64,000 nucleotides of DNA from Halotia branconii CENA392 (GTDB lineage: Bacteria > Cyanobacteriota > Cyanobacteriia > Cyanobacteriales > Nostocaceae), in NCBI RefSeq assembly GCF_029953635.1, contig NZ_CP124543.1, forward strand, positions 4,691,455 through 4,755,454, given 5' to 3'. The notes under the pieces are model-generated. The model saw only the letters and a list, made by a program, of their open reading frames with translations, had not been told where the DNA came from and did not search any database. Shown piece by piece: positions 42,627-51,327 of the stretch; positions within the stretch are counted from its first letter, which is position 1; every line of letters begins with the position of its first letter. A program made the translations under genes and the position numbers.

Positions 42627-45600
42627 ATGATGACTCTAGAATTGTGGCAAGGCTCTTGTAAGGTAGGTTTGTTAGGTGTTTTAGCCCTCTGTAATACACT
42701 CGTTAGTACTCTTTGTGATTCAGCTTTGGCCCAAATTGTCCCTGATAGTACTCTAGGTAATGAGTCTTCTTTGGTAACGCCTAATGGTAATGTGCGCGGA
42801 CTACCAGCAACGTTGATTGAAGGTGGGGCGACTAGAGGTGTAAATTTATTACAAAGTTTTTCTCAGTTTAATGTTGGTGATGCCCAACGGGTTTATTTTG
42901 CTAATCCTACCGGGATTGAAAATATTTTGACTCGCGTGACTGGGAATAATGCCTCGAATATTTTGGGGACGTTGGGTGTTAATGGTAACGCTAATTTGTT
43001 TTTACTCAACCCTAACGGAATTGTTTTTGGGCCAAATGCAAGTTTAGATGTTGCGGGTTCGTTTTTAGCTACAACCGCAGATAGTTTTGTGTTTGAGAGT
43101 GGTTTAGAGTTTAGTGCCAAGAATCCACAAGCTGCACCTTTGTTAAGTGTTAGCGTAACTCCTGGGTTGCAGTTTGGTGCAAATCCAGGGGATATTAGGA
43201 GTGTTGCTAATCCTGATCCTAATAATGCTAATTTAACTGTCGGAAAAAATTTGACGCTAGCTGGTGGAAATCTTGATTTGCAAAGAGGGTTGCAAACAAG
43301 TGAAGGTGATATCAGTTTTACTGCAAGTGGAGAATTTTCTCTGAAAGGAAACCAAATTCTTAGCTTTACTAATTCTACAAAGGGAGGTGATATAAATATT
43401 ACAGCTAAGTCAGTCTCCTTAGAAGGCGGTGCTATACTAGCAACGAGAGCATCTGAAAAAGGAGATGCTGGTAATGTTAATATTAACGCTCAAAACCTAA
43501 CAATTACTAGTGGTTCTCAGGTACTGTCTCAAACTTTCGGTGCAGGAAATGCTGGAACAATAGAAGTCAAAGTAGATAATGACGTAAATGTTACAAACGG
43601 TGCTCTACTGGGCTCGGATACTTCTGGAAGTGGTAATGCAGGGAAAGTTAGCATTACTGCTAAAGGTGCTGTTACTTTTGATGGGTTATATCGTGATCAA
43701 GACGGTAATCCTATAATTCAAAATGGTTTAACTAGCTTTTTACCTACTGGGGCAGGAAGTCAAGTTGGCAATGCGCAATTCGGAATACCTGGCTTTGGAC
43801 AGGGTGGAGATATTGAAATCAATGCCCGATCGCTCGATTTAAAAAATGGTGCAGTTCTATCCGGCATCACTTATGGAGGAGAATCTTTTAACCCAGACGG
43901 GACGCGTATTTATAAGAATGCAGGTAATATTACAGTCAAGGTAGATGATGATGTAAACCTGACAAACGGCGCTCAATTGCGCTCGGATGCTGTTGGAAGT
44001 AGTAATGCAGGGAAAATCAGCATTACTGCTAAAGGTACTGTTACTTTTGATGGTCTAAAGCCGGATCAAGACGGTAATCCCATAATTCAAAATGGTTCAA
44101 TTACTGGAGCATCAAGTCAAGTTGGCAATCCGCAATCCGGAATACCTAGTTTTGGACAAGGAAAAGATATTGAAATCAATGCCCGATCGCTCGATTTAAA
44201 AAATGGTGCAGCTTTATCCAGCATTACTTATGGAGAAATATCCTATAACCCAGACGGGACGCTTATCTATAATAATGCAGGTAATATTACAGTCAAGGTA
44301 GATGATGATGTAAACCTGACAAACCGCGCTCAAATCAATAGCAGCACTCTTGGTTACGGTGATGCAGGAAGTATAAAAATCGATGCTAAAGGCGGCAAAG
44401 TCTTTTTAGATAATCTTAGTTTTATATCCAGTGAGGTTGGCAATCAGCAATCCAGAATATCTGGTTATGGACAAGGTGGAGAGATTAAAATCAACGCCCG
44501 ATCGCTCGATTTAAAAAATGGTGCATTTTTCTCCAACATTACTTTTGGAGGAATATCCTATAACCCAGACGGGACGCTTATCTATAATAATGCAGGTGAT
44601 GTTATCGTTAATGTAGATGATGATTTAAACGTGACAAACGGCTCTCAACTGCGCTCGGATACTTATGGAATTGGTAATGCAGGGAAAATCAGCATTACTG
44701 CTAAAGGTACTGTTACATTTGATGGGTCTAAAGTTAATAGTGGTACTTTTGGTTTTGGAAAAGGTGGAAATATTGACATCACAACTAGTTCACTTTATTT
44801 AGATAATGGAGTGAAACTATATACCCTAACATCTGGTCTTGCATTAACAAATCAACAAGGTGAGATAACTTTAGCTGATGCAGGCAAAATAACAGTCAAC
44901 GTCACCGATAAACTAAAAATTTTAGGTGGTTCTCAACTACGCAGTGATACATTTGGGCAGGGTAATGCAGGAGATATAACTGTTAGTGCAAGAGAATTTT
45001 CCCTAACTAGTGGCGCTCAAATAAGTAACATTACTGTTGGAAATGGTAATCCAGGGAACATTACTATCGAAGCAAAAAATGGTACAGTGCTTCTTGATAA
45101 CGCTAACATCTTCAGCACTATAGATAGTGGGGCAAATAGCATTAGTGGCGAGGTAAGTAAGATTAGCATTAATGCAGGCTCGCTTGAGCTAAAAAATAAT
45201 GCTCAAATACAAACTGTAGTTCGTGGAGCTACTCGTAACAGTCAGGGTATATTAATTCCAGCAGGAAACGGTAATGCTGGAACAATAGATATTAATGTTA
45301 GCAATGCAGTAACTCTTGATGATGTTGGGACTGCAATTACTAGTATATTAGATCAGGAGACTACAGGTACAGGTGGAGATATTAATATTGAAGCGCGATC
45401 ACTTTCCTTGAAAAAAGGAGCGCAGATTAATGCTAGTACTCGTGGTCAAGGAAGTGCTGGTTCAATTACTGTAAAAGCGATTGATGATGTATCTCTCACA
45501 GGTAATGGAACTGGTATTTTTAGTACAGCAGAAGAAACATCTCAAGGTTTGGCAGGTAATATCGATATTGACCCCAAACGAGTTTTTATTGGCAATGGTG

Positions 45601-46448
45601 CTGAAATAAAAGTAGACAGCAATAGTACATGGAAGCCAGAACCAAATAGCAATGTGAAAGCAGGTAGCATCACTCTAGTAGGCGATCAACTTATCCTCAA
45701 CAATGGAAAAATTACTGCTGAAACAAGCACTGTTGATGGCGGTAACATTATATTGACTGTGCCGAAAGTACTGGTGATGCTGAATAGTAGTCAAATAACA
45801 ACTTCCGCAGTTGGAAATGGCGGTCAAATACTTATAAATGAAAAAAACAATCGTCAAGGTATTCTTGTTACTGTCCCTTCACAAAATAATGATATTAGAG
45901 CTAATGCTTTTGGCAATGATACAGAAGGTGGTAGGATTGAAGTCAATACTTTAAGTGTAATTGGTTTTGAAAAAGAAGATACCGGGGTATTTGACAATCA
46001 AAGCCAGAGTGAGATAAGTGCTAAAGCAAACTCTGGCATAGATGGCACAGTATCAGTTAACTCTCCTGATGTAGACCCAGCAAGTGGTATCACTACCTTA
46101 CCCGTAGATGTAGTTGACCCTTCCAACCAAATCGACCAAGGCTGTGCCGCTTTTGACGAAGATACTGCTGGCGAATTTAAAGTTACCGGACGCGGTGGTT
46201 TACCTCCCAGTCCCGACCAACCCCTCAGCAGCGATGCAGTATGGGAAGATACGCGCACCACAGCAACTAATCCCCAAAATTTAAGAGCCAATACTACAGC
46301 CAAAACACCAAAAGCAGAAGCTAAAAAAATTATCCCTGCGACTGGTTGGGTATTTAAAGAAAATGGCGAAGTGACGCTAATTTCCAGTACATCCAAAGCT
46401 ACTGCGGAAAAGTTGGGGTCTGCTCCGCAATCATGTCCTGTTCGTTAA
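42627..46448 (+). CDS. two-partner-secretion exoprotein (TpsA, filamentous haemagglutinin type)
   Basis: 1273 residues from ATG 42627, preceded by GGGAG; the frame extends upstream to 42588. A signal peptide ends near DSALAQ. The TPS domain follows: VRGLPATLIEGGATRGVNLL, FSQFNVGDAQRVYFANP, LFLLNPNGIVFGPNA. The long body is beta-helical, with repeated GNAGKISITAKGTVTFDG and DLKNGA-type units. It ends with a cyanobacterial C-terminal segment (CAAFDEDTAGEFKVTGRGG, then SDAVWEDTR). It should be exported by the TpsB encoded next, and act at the cell surface, for example in adhesion. The repeats are imperfect at DNA level. Confidence 0.9.
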   Translation: MMTLELWQGSCKVGLLGVLALCNTLVSTLCDSALAQIVPDSTLGNESSLVTPNGNVRGLPATLIEGGATRGVNLLQSFSQFNVGDAQRVYFANPTGIENILTRVTGNNASNILGTLGVNGNANLFLLNPNGIVFGPNASLDVAGSFLATTADSFVFESGLEFSAKNPQAAPLLSVSVTPGLQFGANPGDIRSVANPDPNNANLTVGKNLTLAGGNLDLQRGLQTSEGDISFTASGEFSLKGNQILSFTNSTKGGDINITAKSVSLEGGAILATRASEKGDAGNVNINAQNLTITSGSQVLSQTFGAGNAGTIEVKVDNDVNVTNGALLGSDTSGSGNAGKVSITAKGAVTFDGLYRDQDGNPIIQNGLTSFLPTGAGSQVGNAQFGIPGFGQGGDIEINARSLDLKNGAVLSGITYGGESFNPDGTRIYKNAGNITVKVDDDVNLTNGAQLRSDAVGSSNAGKISITAKGTVTFDGLKPDQDGNPIIQNGSITGASSQVGNPQSGIPSFGQGKDIEINARSLDLKNGAALSSITYGEISYNPDGTLIYNNAGNITVKVDDDVNLTNRAQINSSTLGYGDAGSIKIDAKGGKVFLDNLSFISSEVGNQQSRISGYGQGGEIKINARSLDLKNGAFFSNITFGGISYNPDGTLIYNNAGDVIVNVDDDLNVTNGSQLRSDTYGIGNAGKISITAKGTVTFDGSKVNSGTFGFGKGGNIDITTSSLYLDNGVKLYTLTSGLALTNQQGEITLADAGKITVNVTDKLKILGGSQLRSDTFGQGNAGDITVSAREFSLTSGAQISNITVGNGNPGNITIEAKNGTVLLDNANIFSTIDSGANSISGEVSKISINAGSLELKNNAQIQTVVRGATRNSQGILIPAGNGNAGTIDINVSNAVTLDDVGTAITSILDQETTGTGGDINIEARSLSLKKGAQINASTRGQGSAGSITVKAIDDVSLTGNGTGIFSTAEETSQGLAGNIDIDPKRVFIGNGAEIKVDSNSTWKPEPNSNVKAGSITLVGDQLILNNGKITAETSTVDGGNIILTVPKVLVMLNSSQITTSAVGNGGQILINEKNNRQGILVTVPSQNNDIRANAFGNDTEGGRIEVNTLSVIGFEKEDTGVFDNQSQSEISAKANSGIDGTVSVNSPDVDPASGITTLPVDVVDPSNQIDQGCAAFDEDTAGEFKVTGRGGLPPSPDQPLSSDAVWEDTRTTATNPQNLRANTTAKTPKAEAKKIIPATGWVFKENGEVTLISSTSKATAEKLGSAPQSCPVR

Positions 46449-46486
46449 ATGTCGCTTATCAGTAGTTGTATTTACAGTTTTTTGAT

Positions 46487-46538
46487 CACGCAAAGGCGCA
46501 AAGACGCAAAGAAGAGCGCAGAAAGACTTTTGCAAGAG
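46487..46538. repeat. dispersed CGCAAAGG-type repeat, copy 1
   Basis: Contains CACGCAAAGGCGCAAAGACG and ends in ACTTTTGCAAGAG. The same unit in inverted orientation lies after tpsB at 48447-48503, so the pair brackets that gene. Confidence 0.7.
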
Positions 46539-46679
46539 ATCTAATACATGAAAACTGTTGTAACAAGTACGATACGGCTACTGATAATTAATATTTTTGT
46601 CTCTGCAAGCTTTGCTGTATCTAAGTTTTTGAATAACGAAACACATAAATAACGATTTAATTTTCAACAAATAATAAAG

Positions 46680-48437
46680 ATGAGTATTACTCGTTACCCT
46701 TTTTGTCTTAGCCTACTCGCTTTGACTTTCGTACTGCTGAATACTAACTCAGTCAACGCACAAACTACTCCCGATGCGCCTGGCTCAGATATTCAACGAG
46801 GAGTACAACCAACTCCCCCTACTCCGGTTCCAGAAACACTTCCTCCTGTAGAAGATTTATTTCCATCTCCAGTAATTCCCTCTACTCCAGAAAATATAGA
46901 AGTTTTACCGACTCAACTGCAAGGAACAATTAAAGTTAAAAGTTTTCAGGTAGAAGATAGCACTGTCTTTAGTCAAGAACAATTAGCAAAAGTAACTGAA
47001 AAATTTACTGGTGAAGAAATTACCTTTGCCCAACTTCTCCAAGCTGCGGATGCTATCACTAAACTTTATCTTGATGCTGGTTATATTACCTCTGGTGCTT
47101 ATATTCCTGCCAATCAAACTTTTAACAAAGAAGGTAGTGTAGTCACAATTAAAGTAGTTGAAGGTAGCTTAGAAAGTATCAAAGTCAGCGGCACAAAACG
47201 ATTGAATCCTAGTTACGTGCGTAGTCGTCTAGCTATTGCCACAGGTAAACCTCTCAACCAGAAAAAACTTCTAGAAGCCTTACAATTACTGCAACTCGAC
47301 CCTTTACTAAAAAACATCTCGGCGGAGTTAGCAACAGGAACGTCTCCCGGTACTAGTATTTTAGAAGTAAAGGTGACAGAAGCAAAAACCCGTTCTGCTC
47401 AAATAAAACTTGATAACAACCGCGCACCTAGTATCGGTAGCTTTCAACGCCAAATTCAACTCAATGAAGCTAATCTTTTGGGGTTAGGAGATGGTTTAAG
47501 TGTTGCTTATGCTAATACCGATGGTAGCAACAGTTGGAATGTTAGCTATACTTTACCAATTAATCCCCGCAACGGGACTGTACGCATCGATTACAATAAT
47601 TCGTCTACAAAAGTAATAGAAGAACCCTTCGATATTTTAGAGATTGAAGGCAGTTCTGAAGAATACAGTATCACCTACCGCCAACCGCTAATCCTAACTC
47701 CGACTACAGAATTTGCATTAGGAATCACAGCATCTCGTCGAGAAAGTGATATTGGTTTTTTAGAAGCAATAGCCGGAGTACGTTTACCTTATCCTTCTCC
47801 CGGTGCAGATGAAGATGGTAAGACAAAAGTATCCGCAGTGCGAGTGTTTCAAGATTGGACGCAGCGCAGTGATAAACAAGTAATTGCAGCTCGTTCTCAG
47901 TTCAGCTTGGGTATCAATGCTTTTGATGCCACCGTTAATAACAACGCACCCGATAGTGAATTTATCTCCTGGCGCGGACAAGCGCAATGGGTACGGCTGC
48001 TGGCTCCAGAAACCTTATTACTGGTGCGCGGAGATATCCAAATTGCAGATAGAGCGCTTCTACCTTCCGAACAAATTGGTATCGGCGGACAAAGCACAGT
48101 CCGGGGTTATCGTCAAGATTTTCTCTTAGCAGATAACGGTTTTTTAGCATCTGCGGAGTTGCGCTATCCAGTTTTGCGCGTTCCTCAAATCAATGGTTTG
48201 CTATCACTAACACCATTTGTTGACTTTGGTACTGCCTGGAATAATTCGCAAGCAGGTAGAACGCCTTTGAACAATGATACCATCGCTTCCACTGGATTAG
48301 GTCTTTTATGGCAGCAGAGCGATCGCTTTACAGCCCGTTTGGACTGGGGTATTCCTTTAATTTCTGTTGATTCTAGTAAAAACTCTTGGCAAGAAAATGG
48401 ACTTTATTTTTCCATACTTTATACTCAACCGTTTTAA
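46680..48437 (+). CDS. TpsB outer-membrane transporter (ShlB/FhaC/HecB family)
   Basis: 585 residues. A signal peptide (LLALTFVLLNTNSVNAQ) and a Pro-rich linker precede two POTRA-type regions (IKVKSFQVEDSTVFSQEQLA; VVTIKVVEGSLESIKVSG). The beta-barrel follows, with IGIGGQSTVRGYRQDF, which is the VRGY motif of the L6 loop in Omp85/TpsB transporters, and a last strand ending in YTQPF with terminal aromatic Phe. It secretes the neighbouring TpsA across the outer membrane. Confidence 0.9.
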   Translation: MSITRYPFCLSLLALTFVLLNTNSVNAQTTPDAPGSDIQRGVQPTPPTPVPETLPPVEDLFPSPVIPSTPENIEVLPTQLQGTIKVKSFQVEDSTVFSQEQLAKVTEKFTGEEITFAQLLQAADAITKLYLDAGYITSGAYIPANQTFNKEGSVVTIKVVEGSLESIKVSGTKRLNPSYVRSRLAIATGKPLNQKKLLEALQLLQLDPLLKNISAELATGTSPGTSILEVKVTEAKTRSAQIKLDNNRAPSIGSFQRQIQLNEANLLGLGDGLSVAYANTDGSNSWNVSYTLPINPRNGTVRIDYNNSSTKVIEEPFDILEIEGSSEEYSITYRQPLILTPTTEFALGITASRRESDIGFLEAIAGVRLPYPSPGADEDGKTKVSAVRVFQDWTQRSDKQVIAARSQFSLGINAFDATVNNNAPDSEFISWRGQAQWVRLLAPETLLLVRGDIQIADRALLPSEQIGIGGQSTVRGYRQDFLLADNGFLASAELRYPVLRVPQINGLLSLTPFVDFGTAWNNSQAGRTPLNNDTIASTGLGLLWQQSDRFTARLDWGIPLISVDSSKNSWQENGLYFSILYTQPF

Positions 48438-48446
48438 ATATTAAAC

Positions 48447-48503
48447 CTCTTGCAAAAGTCCTAATTTTCGCGTTCTTCTTTGCGCCTTTGCGCCTTTGCG
48501 TGA
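48447..48503. repeat. dispersed CGCAAAGG-type repeat, copy 2 (inverted)
   Basis: Reverse complement of the 46487 unit with a few changes (CTCTTGCAAAAGTCC ... TTTGCGCCTTTGCGTGA). It lies 9 bp after the tpsB stop. Confidence 0.7.
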
Positions 48504-48602
48504 GCTTTTTAAACTATACTCAACAACGCCAAAATTATCCCGCAATTATATAACGCCTAAATCAACATCTAACATCCAAAATCTACAAACCAACGAAAAG
48601 CC

Positions 48603-51308
48603 ATGTCTGCGATTATTCTTTTAACGACACTATCTCAAATCGCCAATCCCATATCTCTCGCAGCCAAGCCAGTTAACCAAATCAGCCCCCCAGCAATTGT
48701 TCGTCCACAAAACTCTAGCAATCAACAAGAACAATTAAACCAAGGCATCAAACTATACCAAGAAGAACAGTTTAGCGAAGCGGCTCGAATTTTCCAACAG
48801 GCAGCAACAGCATTTAAAACTGCTGGAGATGGACTAAACGAAGCTCTAACATTAAATTATCTTTCCTTAGCCAATCAACATTTAGGAAGATTATCCGATG
48901 CCCAAGCAGCAACTAACAGAAGTTTGGCGCTAGTGCAAAATCAAAACGGTTCCAAAGAGTATTTATCCGTCCGCGCTCAAGCTCTTAATACTCAAGGTAA
49001 ACTGCAATTAGCCCAAGGAAAAGCACAACTAGCTTTGAAAACTTGGGAAGAAGCAACCAAAGTATATCAAAAAGCGGGCGATCAAGCAGGTGTGATTGGG
49101 AGTCAAATTAACCAAACCCAAGCCCTGCAAACATTAGGGTTTTACCGTCGCGCTCAAGATACTCTAGAAAATTTAGAGAACAACTTAAACCAACAGCCAA
49201 ATTCTCTATTGAAAGTCAAAGGATTACTTAGTCTCGGTAATACTTGGCGTGTAGTTGGTAATACAGAGCAATCGCAGCAAGTTTTAGAACAAGCCCAGAA
49301 ATTAGCCCAAGAATTGCGATCGCCACAAATAGTAGCGGAAACTTTGCTCAGTTTAGGAAATACTTACCAAGCTTTAGCAAATAACGAAACTAGACAAAAC
49401 AATCAAGCAGAGGATTTTACTCAAAAAGCATTACAAACTTATAGTCAAGTCAGTGAAACTGCTGCTTCTCCTACGATCAAAATCCAAGCACAACTAAATA
49501 AATTACGTCTGTTAATAGATAAAAAACAGTTATCAGAAGTTCAAAAATTATGGGCTCAACTACCAACTGAGTTTGAGCAACTTCCACTTAGTCGCCAAAA
49601 AGTTTACGCACGGATAAATTTAGCCCAAAGCCTAATCAAGCTCAAACAAACAGATAATACAAATAATAAAGACACGCAAAAACTATCAGCAAATCCTTCT
49701 TGGTTACAAGTTGCTCAAATAGTCAAAGTAGGTGTCGAAGAAGCTAAAACATTAGAAGATAATCGCGCTCAAGCTTACGCTTTAGGAACTTTGGGTAGTT
49801 TATACGAAAAAACAGCCCAATTTTCCGAAGCCGAAAAACTTAGTGAACAAGCAGTTCAACTTGCCGAAGGTATTTCTGCCTCAGATATAGCTTATCGCTG
49901 GCGATGGCAGTTAGGACGTATCTACAAAGCTACGGGAAATTCCGCACAAGCCAAAGGTGCTTACAAGCAAGCAATAAATCATCTCAAATCTTTGCGTAAT
50001 GACATAGCATCAATCAGCCGTGATGTGCAATTTTCTTTCCGAGAAGAAGTAGAGCCAGTTTATCGAGAATATGTCAATTTGCTTTTAGAAGGAAACCCCA
50101 CTCCCCAAAATCTTGAGGCAGCAACAGAAGTAATTGATTCGCTGCAAGTAGCCGAATTAGATAACTTTTTTCGCCGAGCTTGTTTAAATGCCCAGCCTGT
50201 TAATATTAACAATATTGATCAGCAACAAAATACAGCTATTATCTATCCAGTCATATTACCCAACCGTTTAGCGGTAATTGTTTCCCTGCCGAGTCAATCT
50301 GCAAATAAATCCGAGCGCAGCTACAAATTAGAATTTCCCAAAGTCGATAATGCCGGTAATTTCGTTACTAAAGAAATACTAGAAAGCACAGTCGAGCAAG
50401 TAAGTCAAGAGATTTCCAGACCTAGTGGAGGTGATTTTTTAGCTGGTTTACAAAACTTGAACTCTTGGTTAATTGAACAACCGTTTCAATCTGATTTACA
50501 AAATGTGAAAAATCTGGCATTTATATTAGATGGTTCGCTCAGAAATATCCCGATGGCAACACTTTATGATGGAGAAAAATTTCTTGTAGAAAAGGATTAT
50601 AATCTTGTCATTGTACCGGGTTTACAATTACTACCAACTACCGCACCTTTAACAGCAGAAAGATTAGAAAGACAAGCATTAGTAGCTGGACTAAGTAAAT
50701 TATCCGAAGCAAGAAAGCAGGAGTATCAAGAAAAATTTGGTGTCAGCTTTAGCGATTTAAGTAATGTTGAGGATGAAGTCAAGCAAATTGCCGAAAAAGT
50801 TAAAGTTTCTAATCAGCAAAAGTTGCTGAACGATGATTTTAAAAAGTCAGCTGTTAGAAGGGCAGTTAAGTCTTCTGCTTTACCTGTAATCCACTTGGCA
50901 ACACATGGTTTATTTAGTTCCCAAGCAGAAAGCACATTTATCATTACTTCCGATGGTGAGGTCAATGTTAATGAACTCAGATCTTTATTAAGAAACCGAG
51001 AAACAAATCAAACAGAAGTAATTGAACTACTTGTGCTTAGTGCTTGTCAAACAGCTAAAGGAGATGACAGAGCAGCTTTAGGAATTGCCGGAGTTGCGAT
51101 TCAGTCTGGAGCGCGTAGCACCTTAGCAACTCTATGGAGTGTAACAGATGATGAAGCGGCAGATGTGATGGTTGATTTTTACAATAATTTAATTAATGAA
51201 AAAATGCCCAAAGCAGAAGCTCTACGTAAGGCTCAAGCAAATCTTCTCCAGACAAACAGACATCCTTATTATTGGGCCCCTTACGTTTTATTAGGTAATT
51301 GGCAATAA
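48603..51308 (+). CDS. TPR-CHAT caspase-like protein
   Basis: 901 residues. A short hydrophobic N-terminus (SAIILLTTLSQIANPISLAA) may be a signal peptide. TPR repeats span about 45-460 (LNQGIKLYQEEQFSEAARIF and others). The CHAT domain spans about 600-900, with the caspase-like dyad His768 in HLATHG and Cys815 in LVLSACQTA, and the family end YYWAPYVLLGNW. CHAT proteins are cysteine proteases, some acting in separase-like or immune roles. It sits between TpsB and the CHASE2 kinase, 19 bp before the latter, so probably one operon. The substrate is unknown; the neighbouring TpsA is a candidate. Confidence 0.9.
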   Translation: MSAIILLTTLSQIANPISLAAKPVNQISPPAIVRPQNSSNQQEQLNQGIKLYQEEQFSEAARIFQQAATAFKTAGDGLNEALTLNYLSLANQHLGRLSDAQAATNRSLALVQNQNGSKEYLSVRAQALNTQGKLQLAQGKAQLALKTWEEATKVYQKAGDQAGVIGSQINQTQALQTLGFYRRAQDTLENLENNLNQQPNSLLKVKGLLSLGNTWRVVGNTEQSQQVLEQAQKLAQELRSPQIVAETLLSLGNTYQALANNETRQNNQAEDFTQKALQTYSQVSETAASPTIKIQAQLNKLRLLIDKKQLSEVQKLWAQLPTEFEQLPLSRQKVYARINLAQSLIKLKQTDNTNNKDTQKLSANPSWLQVAQIVKVGVEEAKTLEDNRAQAYALGTLGSLYEKTAQFSEAEKLSEQAVQLAEGISASDIAYRWRWQLGRIYKATGNSAQAKGAYKQAINHLKSLRNDIASISRDVQFSFREEVEPVYREYVNLLLEGNPTPQNLEAATEVIDSLQVAELDNFFRRACLNAQPVNINNIDQQQNTAIIYPVILPNRLAVIVSLPSQSANKSERSYKLEFPKVDNAGNFVTKEILESTVEQVSQEISRPSGGDFLAGLQNLNSWLIEQPFQSDLQNVKNLAFILDGSLRNIPMATLYDGEKFLVEKDYNLVIVPGLQLLPTTAPLTAERLERQALVAGLSKLSEARKQEYQEKFGVSFSDLSNVEDEVKQIAEKVKVSNQQKLLNDDFKKSAVRRAVKSSALPVIHLATHGLFSSQAESTFIITSDGEVNVNELRSLLRNRETNQTEVIELLVLSACQTAKGDDRAALGIAGVAIQSGARSTLATLWSVTDDEAADVMVDFYNNLINEKMPKAEALRKAQANLLQTNRHPYYWAPYVLLGNWQ

Positions 51309-51327
51309 CTAAAACAAGGTGAACTAA

